Of a DNA stretch of 64,000 nucleotides, positions 41,808 through 49,142 are shown in pieces. The translations under genes were made by a program, and so were the position numbers. The stretch comes from Micromonospora gifhornensis (GTDB lineage: Bacteria; Actinomycetota; Actinomycetes; Mycobacteriales; Micromonosporaceae), in assembly GCF_016863515.1 (NCBI RefSeq), contig NZ_BOPA01000020.1, positions 124,001 through 188,000 of the forward strand. The letters run 5' to 3'. The notes under the pieces were generated by a model. That model had not been told where the DNA came from and did no database searches. It saw only the letters and a program-made list of their open reading frames with translations. Each line of letters starts with the position of its first letter. Positions within the stretch are counted from its first letter, which is position 1.

Positions 41808-43235
41808 GTGACAGGACCCGTGGTGGTGCTCGGCGACACCCTGCTCGACCGCGACGTCGAGGGTGTGGTCAACCGGCTCTGTCCGGATTCACCGGTGCCG
41901 GTGCTCGACGAGATGGCGCACGTCGACCGGCCGGGCGGCGCGGGTCTGGCGGCCGTCTTCGCGGCGGCCCAGGGCGCCGAGGTGGTCCTGGTCACCGCGC
42001 TGGCCGACGACGCCGGTGCGGCCCGCCTGGGTGTGCTGCTGGCCGCGGCCGGGGTGCAGGTGTATCCGTTGCGGCTGGCCGGGGCCACCCCGGAGAAGAT
42101 CCGGCTGCGCGCCGGCGGGCGGGTGCTGCTACGCCACGACCGAGGTGGTGGTGTCAGCGAGCCGGGGGAGCCCGCGGAGGCGGTGTTACGGGTGATCGAC
42201 CGGGCGTCGGTGGTGCTGGTCAGCGACTACGGGCGGGGGGTGGCCCGCCAGCCGGCGCTGCGGGCGGCGCTGGCGGCGACCCGGGCCCCGGTGGTCTGGG
42301 ACCCGCATCCCCGCGGGCCGGCGGCGGTGCCCGGGGTACGACTGGCGACGCCGAACGAGGCGGAGGTGCGGGAACTGGTGGAGGGGTCACCGGGGGCGAC
42401 CCGGTTGGCCACCGCCGCCGAGGGCGCGGAGCGGTTGCGGCAGCGGTGGCGGGCGGGCGCGGTCGCCGTGACGCTGGGTCCGGACGGCGCCCTGCTCAGC
42501 CAGGCCGGCTCGACCCCGTTGATGGTGCCTGCTCCGGTCGCCACCGAGGGGGACACCTGCGGTGCGGGAGATCGTTTCGCGGCCACCGCCAGCCTCGCCC
42601 TGGCCGGTGGGGCGCTCGTCTCCGAGGCGGTGACCGAGGCGGTGACCGAGGCGTCGGCGTACGTGGCGGACGGGGGAGTGGCCACGGCGCTGCCGCAGCC
42701 GGTGCGGCGGGCCCCGCAGCCGGTGCACACCGCCGTCGCGGGGGACCGGGTCGGGGTGGCGGCGGCCGCCGCGGTGGTGGCCCGGGTCCGGGCCGCCGGT
42801 GGCACGGTGGTCGCCACCGGCGGCTGTTTCGACCTGCTGCACGCCGGTCACCTGGCCACCCTGCAGGCCGCCCGGCAGCTCGGTGACTGCCTGGTGGTGT
42901 GCCTCAACTCCGACGCCAGCGTCAGCGGGCTGAAGGGGCCGCAGCGGCCGGTCATCGGGCAGGCCGACCGTGGTCGACTGCTGGCCGCGTTGAGCTGCGT
43001 CGACGCGGTGCTGATCTTCGAGGAGTCCACCCCGGCGGCGGCGCTGTCCTGGCTGCGACCGGACATCTGGGTCAAGGGTGGCGACTACGCCACCGGTGGT
43101 GCCGACGGCGAGGCGTTGCCCGAGGCGGAGATCCTGCGCCGTTGGGGCGGTCACAGCGTGGTGGTGCCCTACCTGGACGGTCGTTCGACCACCGGACTGA
43201 TCGCCGCCACCCGGGCCACCGGAGCGCTGGCATGA
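41808..43235 (+). CDS. hldE: HldE-like bifunctional heptose kinase/nucleotidyltransferase
   Basis: This encodes 475 residues. The N-terminal ribokinase-fold domain (about 1-310) has VLGDTLLDRDVEGVVNRLCPDSPVPVLDE, which parallels the heptose kinase sequence, and the catalytic GDTCGAGDRFAATASLA. The C-terminal nucleotidyltransferase domain (about 340-475) has GCFDLLHAGHLATLQAARQLGD and the VKGGDYATGG motif of ADP-heptose synthase. It should make heptose 1,7-bisphosphate and, after GmhB action, ADP-heptose. The GTG start has GAGGAGG upstream. The order gmhA-hldE is as in Gram-negative heptose loci. Confidence 0.9.
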   Translation: MTGPVVVLGDTLLDRDVEGVVNRLCPDSPVPVLDEMAHVDRPGGAGLAAVFAAAQGAEVVLVTALADDAGAARLGVLLAAAGVQVYPLRLAGATPEKIRLRAGGRVLLRHDRGGGVSEPGEPAEAVLRVIDRASVVLVSDYGRGVARQPALRAALAATRAPVVWDPHPRGPAAVPGVRLATPNEAEVRELVEGSPGATRLATAAEGAERLRQRWRAGAVAVTLGPDGALLSQAGSTPLMVPAPVATEGDTCGAGDRFAATASLALAGGALVSEAVTEAVTEASAYVADGGVATALPQPVRRAPQPVHTAVAGDRVGVAAAAAVVARVRAAGGTVVATGGCFDLLHAGHLATLQAARQLGDCLVVCLNSDASVSGLKGPQRPVIGQADRGRLLAALSCVDAVLIFEESTPAAALSWLRPDIWVKGGDYATGGADGEALPEAEILRRWGGHSVVVPYLDGRSTTGLIAATRATGALA

Positions 43236-43927
43236 GCGCCCCGGACGCCGGCCGGACGGTGCTGGTCACCGGCGGATCCAGCGGTCTGGGGGCGGCGGTG
43301 GTCGCGGCGGTGGCCCGCTCCGGCGGTCGGCCCCTCGTGCTCGACCGGCAGGCGCCGGCCGACGGTGTGCCGTGGATCGAGTGCGACCTTGCCGACACCC
43401 GGGGTGCGGAGGAGGCCACCCGTCGGCTCGTCGAGCGTACGGGTGGGCTGGACGCGGTGGTCACAGCGGCGGGCATCGACGTGCCGGGCCGGTTGGCGGA
43501 CGTGCCAGGTGAGACGTGGGACCGGATCGTCGCGGTGGACCTGCTTGCCACTGCCGCGGTGATCCGGGCGGCGCTGCCGTTCCTGGAGGCGTCGAGGGGG
43601 CACATCGTCACGGTCGCCTCCACCCTCGGGTTGAAGGCGGTAAGTGACGCGACGGCGTACTGCGCGGCGAAGTTCGGCGTGGTCGGGTTCACCCGGGCGC
43701 TCGCCGCCGAGCTGGCCGGGTCGGTGGGGGTGACCCTGTTGGTGCCGGGCGGGATGCGTACCGCCTTCTTCGACGACCGGGATGCGCAGTACCGTCCCGG
43801 GCCGGACGCGATCCTCAACGAGCCGGCGGACACCGCCGCCGCGATCATGTTCGCGCTCTCCCAACCTGCCGGTTGCGCGGTCCGCGAGCTGGTCGTCTGC
43901 GCCGAGCAGGAGACCTCGTACCCGTGA
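43232..43927 (+). CDS. Short-chain dehydrogenase/reductase of the heptose operon
   Basis: This encodes 231 residues. The classical SDR motifs are present: TVLVTGGSSGLGAAVVAAVARSG for the cofactor, NAAG-like VTAAGIDVPGRLADV, the serine near IVTVASTLGLKA, and the catalytic YCAAKFGVVGF (YxxxK). It is too short and of the wrong class for HldD, the extended-SDR ADP-heptose 6-epimerase, so epimerisation is not supported. It may oxidise or reduce a sugar intermediate. The ATG overlaps the previous stop. Confidence 0.85.
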   Translation: MSAPDAGRTVLVTGGSSGLGAAVVAAVARSGGRPLVLDRQAPADGVPWIECDLADTRGAEEATRRLVERTGGLDAVVTAAGIDVPGRLADVPGETWDRIVAVDLLATAAVIRAALPFLEASRGHIVTVASTLGLKAVSDATAYCAAKFGVVGFTRALAAELAGSVGVTLLVPGGMRTAFFDDRDAQYRPGPDAILNEPADTAAAIMFALSQPAGCAVRELVVCAEQETSYP

Positions 43928-44877
43928 TCCTGGCCCTGCGTGCCCTGGGCGTCGGTGACCTCGCCACGGCGGTCCCGGCGTTGCGGGCGTTGCGGGCGGC
44001 GTACCCCGATCGTGAGTTGGTGCTCGCCGCGCCGGCCTGGCTGGCCCCGCTTGTGGAGCTGGTCGGTGGGGTCGACCGGGTGCTGCCGACCGCCGGGCTG
44101 GACCGGCTGACGCGGCCCGGTGCGGCGGTCGAGGTCGCGGTCAACCTGCACGGGCGGGGGCCGGGCTCGCACCGGCTGCTGGCCACCGTCGGCCCGCACC
44201 GGTTGCTCGCCTTCGCCAACGCCGAGGCCGGGCATCTCGACGGGCCGGCGTGGGACGACGACGAGCACGAGGTGGCGCGCTGGTGCCGGCTGCTGGCCGG
44301 GTACGGCATCGCGGCCGACCCGACGGACCTGGATTTGCGTCGGCCGGCGACGACGGGTCTGCCCACCGGGGTGACGGTGCTGCATCCCGGGTCGAAGGTG
44401 CCGGCCAAGCGGTGGCCACCCGGGCGGTACGCGGCGCTGGCCCGGACGTTGACCGCGCGGGGGCACCGGGTCGTGTTGACCGGCAGTGCGCGGGAGCGGG
44501 ACCCGGTCGCCCGGGTCGCGGCCGAGGCGGGCCTGCCTGCGGAGGCGGTCTTCGCCGGGCGCACCGACGTCGCGGGGTTGGCGGCGCTGGTCGCGGGTGC
44601 CCGCCTGGTGGTCAGCGGGGACACCGGGGTGGCCCACCTGGCCACCGGCTACCGCACCCCCTCGGTGGTGCTGTTCGGCCCGGTCCCGCCGAGCCGGTGG
44701 GGACCGCCGCCGGAGCGGCGGCGACACCGGGTGCTCTGGGCGGGCGGCGGGGCATGGCCGGACTGGGACGGGGTAGGCAGCCATCCCACGATGGCCGCGC
44801 TCGGTCTCGACCAGGTGCTGGTGGCCGTCGACGAGGTGGAACGGGCGGTGCGTGCGGACCGTGCGGTTGCGGCGTAG
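43924..44877 (+). CDS. GT9-family (heptosyltransferase-like) glycosyltransferase
   Basis: This encodes 317 residues. The GT9 signatures are present: the N-terminal ILALRALGVGDLATAVPALRALRAAYPDRELVLAAP and the ADP-heptose-binding region with VLHPGSKVPAKRWPPGRYAALARTL, then VSGDTGVAHLATGYRTPSVVLFG. It should transfer heptose, or a related sugar, to a surface glycan. The GTG start overlaps the SDR stop by four bases (GTGA). It is the last glycosyltransferase of the operon and overlaps the topoisomerase gene. Confidence 0.9.
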   Translation: MILALRALGVGDLATAVPALRALRAAYPDRELVLAAPAWLAPLVELVGGVDRVLPTAGLDRLTRPGAAVEVAVNLHGRGPGSHRLLATVGPHRLLAFANAEAGHLDGPAWDDDEHEVARWCRLLAGYGIAADPTDLDLRRPATTGLPTGVTVLHPGSKVPAKRWPPGRYAALARTLTARGHRVVLTGSARERDPVARVAAEAGLPAEAVFAGRTDVAGLAALVAGARLVVSGDTGVAHLATGYRTPSVVLFGPVPPSRWGPPPERRRHRVLWAGGGAWPDWDGVGSHPTMAALGLDQVLVAVDEVERAVRADRAVAA

Positions 44878-45844
44878 CGATCCGGGTCGGCCGGGGTACG
44901 GACGCCGCCGGCGCGGCCAGGGCTGGTCGTACCTCGGGCCGGGCGGGGACCCGGTGCGTGACCCCGACGAGCTGGCCCGGTTGCGGGCGCTGGTGATTCC
45001 GCCGGCCTGGCGTGACGTCTGGATCTCGCCGTACCCCAACGGGCACATCCAGGCCATCGGCATCGACGCCGCCGGTCGCAAGCAGTACCTGTACCACCCG
45101 GTCTGGCGACAGCGCCAGGATCAGGCGAAGTTCGACCACGTGCTGGAGGTGGCCCGCCGGTTGCCGGTGCTGCGGGAGCGGGTCGGTCAGGACCTGGCCG
45201 GGCGGGGGCTGCGTCGGGAGCGGGTGCTGGCGACGGTGACCCGGCTGTTGGACATGGGCACTTTCCGGGTCGGCAGCGACCAGTACGCCGCCGGGGACGA
45301 CCCGACCTTCGGGGTGGCCACCCTGCGCGCCGAGCACACCCGGCTGCGGCAGGGCTGCGTGGTCTTCGAGTTCCCCGCCAAGGGCGGCGTCGAGCAGGTG
45401 CGGCTGGTTTCCGACCCGGAGCTGTGTCAGGTGCTGGCCAACCTGCGTCGGCGGCGGCGGGCGGCGCAGCGGCTCTTCGGCTACTGGGACGGCCGGGACT
45501 GGCGCGACGTGCGTGCCGACGAGGTCAACGACTACCTGCGTGAGGCCAGCGGTGGGGAGATGACCGCGAAGGACTTCCGGACCTGGCACGCGACGGTACG
45601 GGCGGCCACCGAACTGTCCGCGCTGGGCGCCGTGCGGTCGGCCACCGCCCGTCGACGGGCAGTGGCGGGGGTGATGCGGGAGGTCGCGGAGCTGCTGGGC
45701 AACACCCCGACGGTGGCGCGTACGTCGTACGTGGACCCTCGGGTGGTCGACCTGTTCCATGACGGTGTGCTGGCACCGGTGGAGGTGGATGCCCCTCGCG
45801 AGCAGGCCGAGCGGGCGGTGTTGACGCTGCTGGAGGGGGCCTGA
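44852..45844 (+). CDS. DNA topoisomerase IB (poxvirus-like)
   Basis: This encodes 330 residues. The N-terminus RLRRSDPGRPGYGRRRRGQGWSY, the DELARLRALVIPPAWRDVWI segment and the active-site region with KDFRTWHATVRA and GNTPTVARTSYVDPRV, whose Tyr forms the covalent DNA link, are those of bacterial topoisomerase IB. It relaxes supercoils without ATP. The GTG start at 44852 lies 26 bp inside the glycosyltransferase gene; the GTG at 44861 is an alternative. Co-transcription with the heptose operon is therefore likely but functionally unexplained. Confidence 0.88.
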   Translation: MRTVRLRRSDPGRPGYGRRRRGQGWSYLGPGGDPVRDPDELARLRALVIPPAWRDVWISPYPNGHIQAIGIDAAGRKQYLYHPVWRQRQDQAKFDHVLEVARRLPVLRERVGQDLAGRGLRRERVLATVTRLLDMGTFRVGSDQYAAGDDPTFGVATLRAEHTRLRQGCVVFEFPAKGGVEQVRLVSDPELCQVLANLRRRRRAAQRLFGYWDGRDWRDVRADEVNDYLREASGGEMTAKDFRTWHATVRAATELSALGAVRSATARRRAVAGVMREVAELLGNTPTVARTSYVDPRVVDLFHDGVLAPVEVDAPREQAERAVLTLLEGA

Positions 45845-45851
45845 GGGTGGC

Positions 45852-45956
45852 TCAGTCTCGGGCCGGGCCCGAGGCGCGGCTGCGGATCAGTCTCGGGCGG
45901 GGCCCGAGGCGCGGCTGCGGATCAGTCTCGGGCGGGGCCCGAGGCGCGGGTGCGGA
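45852..45956. repeat. 35-bp tandem repeat, three copies, each a hairpin
   Basis: Units start at 45852, 45887 and 45922 and each begins TCAGTCTCGGGC. The sequence CTCGGGC-CGG-GCCCGAG forms a stem with perfect seven-base arms in the first unit, and similar stems form in the others. The last unit is the 3' end of the TetR gene including its stop codon, so the repeat probably arose by duplication of that end. The array lies between convergent genes and could act as a strong bidirectional terminator. Confidence 0.85.
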
Positions 45957-46698
45957 TCAGCATCTCGACGCCGTCGAGCAGCCGTTCGAGGCCGAAGCGC
46001 CAGTCTTCGTCGGGGTGCTCCTCGGCGTCGAACGGTTCGGCCAGCAGTTCGTGGATGGCCGGGTACGGGCCGGGCGCGGTGAGCACGGCGAGGTTGCGCC
46101 AGTAGCGCAGGCCGACCTCGTCGGGGGTCTGCCCGGATCGGGCGGCGGCCTCGGCGAGATCCAGACTGATCATGGCCCAGCTGCGGGCGTACCCGCTGAC
46201 CAGCATGATGGTGGAGATCCGCTCGGTGGCCCGTAGCCCGGTGCCCCGCAGGGCGACCAGCCCGTACTCGAACCAGCGGACCTGGTTCGGGTTGATCGGT
46301 GGACCGCTGATCGCCACGTGGCGCATCCAGGGCTGTCGGCGCAACGCGACGAGGTTGCCCTCACCCCAGCGGGCCAGGGCGGCTCGCCAGCCCTCGTCGG
46401 GGGCGCGGGGTGGTGGCGGCGGGCCGAATGCGGTGTCGACCATGAGATCGAGCAGGTCGTGCTTGGTCGGCACGTACCGGTACAGCGACATGGTCGACAC
46501 GCCCAGCTCGCTGGCGACGCGGCTCATCGAGACCGCCGGCAGCCCTTCGGCCTGGGCGACCTGGATGCCGGTGGCGACCACCTGCTCCAGGCTGAGACTG
46601 CGCTTCGGGCCGCGACTCGACCGGTCGCGCAGCCCCCAGGCGAGCGCGATGTTCTCGGGCAGTTCGACGTCGTCCACTCCACCTCCCTTGACCGTCAT
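45922..46698 (-). CDS. TetR-family regulator of the adjacent ABC exporter
   Basis: This encodes 258 residues. The helix-turn-helix reads AEGLPAVSMSRVASELGVSTMSLYRYVPTKHDLLDLMVDTA (about 50-90), typical of TetR proteins beside DrrAB-type exporters. The C-terminal ligand domain has WMRHVAISGPPINPNQVRWFEYGLVAL. It is divergent from the ABC operon, whose intergenic region carries matching palindromes. The start is ATG at 46698; GTG at 46677 after AAGGGAGG is a good alternative (251 residues). The last 35 bases belong to the tandem repeat. Confidence 0.9.
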   Translation of the reverse strand: MTVKGGGVDDVELPENIALAWGLRDRSSRGPKRSLSLEQVVATGIQVAQAEGLPAVSMSRVASELGVSTMSLYRYVPTKHDLLDLMVDTAFGPPPPPRAPDEGWRAALARWGEGNLVALRRQPWMRHVAISGPPINPNQVRWFEYGLVALRGTGLRATERISTIMLVSGYARSWAMISLDLAEAAARSGQTPDEVGLRYWRNLAVLTAPGPYPAIHELLAEPFDAEEHPDEDWRFGLERLLDGVEMLIRTRASGPARD

Positions 46699-46706
46699 CC
46701 TAGCCT

Positions 46707-46725
46707 CTGCGTATGGTCTACGCAG
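46707..46725. promoter_or_regulatory. TetR operator candidate 1
   Basis: CTGCGTA-TGGTC-TACGCAG has perfect seven-base arms, nine bases upstream of the TetR ATG and within the divergent promoter region. Confidence 0.7.
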
Positions 46726-46729
46726 ATAA

Positions 46730-46744
46730 GCGTATTGCATACGC
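46730..46744. promoter_or_regulatory. TetR operator candidate 2
   Basis: GCGTAT-TGC-ATACGC has perfect six-base arms and sits 17 bp upstream of the ABC ATPase start codon. It shares the GCGTA/TACGC half-site with candidate 1, as expected for one repressor controlling both directions. Confidence 0.75.
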
Positions 46745-46761
46745 AGTTAAGGAGAGTGATC

Positions 46762-47727
46762 ATGGCGCACGGGCCGCCGGCAGTGGAACTGGAAGACCTG
46801 CGCAAGACCTACGGCAACCTGGTGGTGCTGGATCGGCTGACCATGCGGGTGGCCGCCGGCGGCGTGCACGCGCTGCTGGGGCCCAACGGGGCGGGCAAGA
46901 CCACCACGGTGCGGATCCTGGCCACCCTGACCCGGCCGGATTCGGGGACCGCCCGGGTCGCCGGGCACGACGTGCTGCGCCAGCGGCGGCAGGTGCGGCG
47001 GGCGATCAGCCTCGCCGGCCAGCACGCGGCTCTCGACGACGGGCAGACCGGCGTGGAGAACCTGACCATGCTGGCCCGGCTGGCCGGTCTGTCGCCCTCC
47101 GCCGCCCGTCAGCGGGCCGCCGCCCTGCTGGAACGCTTCGACCTGGTCGAGGCCGCCGGCCGGCGGGTACGGACCTACTCCGGTGGCATGCGACGCCGGC
47201 TCGACCTCGCCGCCAGCCTCGTCGGCACGCCGTCGGTGGTCTTCCTGGACGAGCCGACCACCGGGCTGGATCCCCGCAGTCGGCAGGGCCTGTGGGAGGT
47301 GATCGGCGACCTGGCCCGGGCCGGCGTCACCGTGCTGCTGACCACGCAGTATCTGGAGGAGGCGGACCGCCTCGCCGACCGGATCACCGTGCTGCACCAG
47401 GGTCGGCTCGCCGCCGAAGGCACCGCCACCGAGCTCAAGCAGCGCTTCGGCGCCCAGCGGCTGGAGTTGGTATGGCGGGACGCGGTCGCCTTCGAGCAGG
47501 CGGCGCAGCGACTCGGCGACCGGGTCACCCACCGCGACCCGGCCCGGCGAGAACTGTCGGTGACCACCGACGGCAGCGCGCCGGACGTCCGACGCCTGCT
47601 CGACGACCTCGACCCGGACCAGCACGGGGTGGTCCGGTTCACCGTCCGGGAGGCGACGCTGGACGACGTCTTCCTCACCCTCACCGGCCGACCGACCGGC
47701 GCGCCGCAGGAGGTGGCGAATGTCTGA
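46762..47727 (+). CDS. ABC exporter ATP-binding protein, DrrA type
   Basis: This encodes 321 residues. Walker A is LLGPNGAGKTTTVRILATL, the signature YSGGMRRRLDLAASLV, Walker B VVFLDEPTTGLDPRSRQGLW, and the switch histidine position is replaced by Gln in LLTTQYLEEADRLADR, a hallmark of the DrrA daunorubicin-resistance family. The C-terminal FTVREATLDDVFLTLTG completes the match. With the permease it should export a hydrophobic compound. The ATG has AAGGAGAG upstream, and expression is likely TetR-controlled. Confidence 0.93.
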   Translation: MAHGPPAVELEDLRKTYGNLVVLDRLTMRVAAGGVHALLGPNGAGKTTTVRILATLTRPDSGTARVAGHDVLRQRRQVRRAISLAGQHAALDDGQTGVENLTMLARLAGLSPSAARQRAAALLERFDLVEAAGRRVRTYSGGMRRRLDLAASLVGTPSVVFLDEPTTGLDPRSRQGLWEVIGDLARAGVTVLLTTQYLEEADRLADRITVLHQGRLAAEGTATELKQRFGAQRLELVWRDAVAFEQAAQRLGDRVTHRDPARRELSVTTDGSAPDVRRLLDDLDPDQHGVVRFTVREATLDDVFLTLTGRPTGAPQEVANV

Positions 47728-48484
47728 GCTCGCGGTACGGGGTACGCAGACCGCGGTGATGATCAGCCGCTGCGTCCGGCTGTCCCGGCGCAACGTCGAC
47801 GCACTGCTCACCTCGCTGGTGCTGCCGGTGCTGCTGATGCTGCTCTTCGTCTACCTCTTCGGCGGGGCGATCGAGACCGGCTCGGCGTACGTGACCTACG
47901 TCGTGCCCGGCGTACTGCTGCTCTGTGCGGGCTTCGGCGCGGCGGGCACCGCGGTGAGCGTGACCACCGACCTGACCGAGGGGATGATCGAGCGGCTGCG
48001 CACGATGGACGTCGGCGCCACCTCGATCCTCGCCGGTCACGTGGTGGCGAGCGTGGCCCGCAACCTGGTCGCCACGACGCTGGTGCTGGCGGTGGCCGTC
48101 GCCATCGGGTTCCGTCCGGCCGTCGCGCCACTGCGCTGGCTGGCCGCAGCCGGGCTGCTGGTGTTGTTCGTGCTGGCGGTGTCCTGGCTGTCCGCGGCGT
48201 TCGGCCTGCTGGCGCGCACTCCCGAGGCGGCCAGCGGCTACACCTTCCTGGTGATGTTCCTGCCCTATCCGAGCAGCGCGTTCGTGCCGGTGGAGACGAT
48301 GCCCCGGTGGGTGCGCGGCTTCGCGGAGCACCAGCCGGTCACACCGGTCATCGAGTCCCTGCGCGGGCTGCTGCTGGACACGCCGGTCGGATCGGCGCCG
48401 GCCCACGCGCTGGCCTGGTTCCTCGGCATCCTGGCCCTCGGAGTGGTGCTCTCCGCGGTGCTGTTCCGCCGCCGGGTCGCCTGA
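47720..48484 (+). CDS. ABC exporter permease, DrrB type
   Basis: This encodes 254 residues with six transmembrane segments of the ABC-2 family. It opens with RLSRRNVDALLTSLVLPVLLMLLFVYLFGGA and contains VSVTTDLTEGMIERLRTMDVGATSILAGHVVASVARN, the EAA-like loop, and ends LALGVVLSAVLFRRRVA. It overlaps the ATPase gene by eight bases. Export of an unknown compound is inferred from family and arrangement. Confidence 0.9.
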   Translation: MSELAVRGTQTAVMISRCVRLSRRNVDALLTSLVLPVLLMLLFVYLFGGAIETGSAYVTYVVPGVLLLCAGFGAAGTAVSVTTDLTEGMIERLRTMDVGATSILAGHVVASVARNLVATTLVLAVAVAIGFRPAVAPLRWLAAAGLLVLFVLAVSWLSAAFGLLARTPEAASGYTFLVMFLPYPSSAFVPVETMPRWVRGFAEHQPVTPVIESLRGLLLDTPVGSAPAHALAWFLGILALGVVLSAVLFRRRVA

Positions 48485-48531
48485 CCCGGCGTCGCGGTCG
48501 GCGAACCGGGCGGCACGTGGTCCGACGCAGA

Positions 48532-48564
48532 CGTACGGCGGCGCTGGCACAGCGCCGCCGTACG
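48532..48564. terminator. Bidirectional hairpin terminator
   Basis: Perfect 14-bp arms CGTACGGCGGCGCT and complement with a five-base loop, between the convergent ABC permease and hypothetical genes. Confidence 0.85.
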
Positions 48565-48570
48565 GTCGAA

Positions 48571-49074
48571 TCAGTCGTCGAGAACCTGCGCCAGCCGGTC
48601 GCGGAAGCGTCGCTCCGACGGGCTGACCTGGCTGCCGCCCAGGCCGAGGACCCCGCCGCTGCTGGCCGCGCCGACGACCCGCTCGGCGATCTCCACGAGC
48701 CAGTGCCGGTACGCCCCGGCCTCCCCGGAGTCGACCTTGGCCGCCAACAGCGCCATCGCCTCCTTCGCCCGGACCAGCACGTCCTCGGCGTAGGCGCGGG
48801 GATCGGCGGGGGCGATGGCGGGCAACTCCTCGCCGGCCTCCGGGTCGCCCACCCGGGTCACCAGCTCACCGGCGACCGCCGCCACCAGCGGGCTGGCCGA
48901 CTCCCGGCCGGCGGAGATGCTCTCCAGCCCGGCGGCGCTCTCGGCCATCGTCGCCCTGGTGCCGTCGGACTCGGCGGCGCTCGCCGCGGTGAGCACCGAC
49001 TGCGGCAGACCGACGAGCAGCCCCCACTCCTCGTCGGTGAAACCGAAACCGGTGTACGCCGGCTCTTCGATCAT
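48571..49074 (-). CDS. Hypothetical alanine-rich helical protein
   Basis: This encodes 167 residues with no membrane segment. It starts MIEEPAYTGFGFTDEEWGLLVGLP and is mostly alpha-helical, with ISAGRESASPLVAAVAGELV in the middle and a C-terminal SSGGVLGLGGSQVSPSERRF. Similar proteins are found beside other genes in actinomycetes without a known role. The ribosome site GAGGGC fits. It is followed by a gap of 68 bp and then the RecQ gene on the same strand upstream. Confidence 0.65.
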   Translation of the reverse strand: MIEEPAYTGFGFTDEEWGLLVGLPQSVLTAASAAESDGTRATMAESAAGLESISAGRESASPLVAAVAGELVTRVGDPEAGEELPAIAPADPRAYAEDVLVRAKEAMALLAAKVDSGEAGAYRHWLVEIAERVVGAASSGGVLGLGGSQVSPSERRFRDRLAQVLDD

Positions 49075-49142
49075 GTGCCCTCCGCTCGTCGTCGGTCTCC
49101 TCGCCGCACCCGCGCAAGGGCGCGGCCGATGGCTGGCCCAGG

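Noticed and set aside
43232..43927. The SDR as HldD, the ADP-heptose epimerase.
   Set aside because: HldD is an extended SDR of about 310 residues with a different sugar-binding part; this protein is a 231-residue classical SDR.
45852..45956. A CRISPR array suggested by the 35-bp repeats.
   Set aside because: The units are directly tandem with no spacers, and no cas genes are present.
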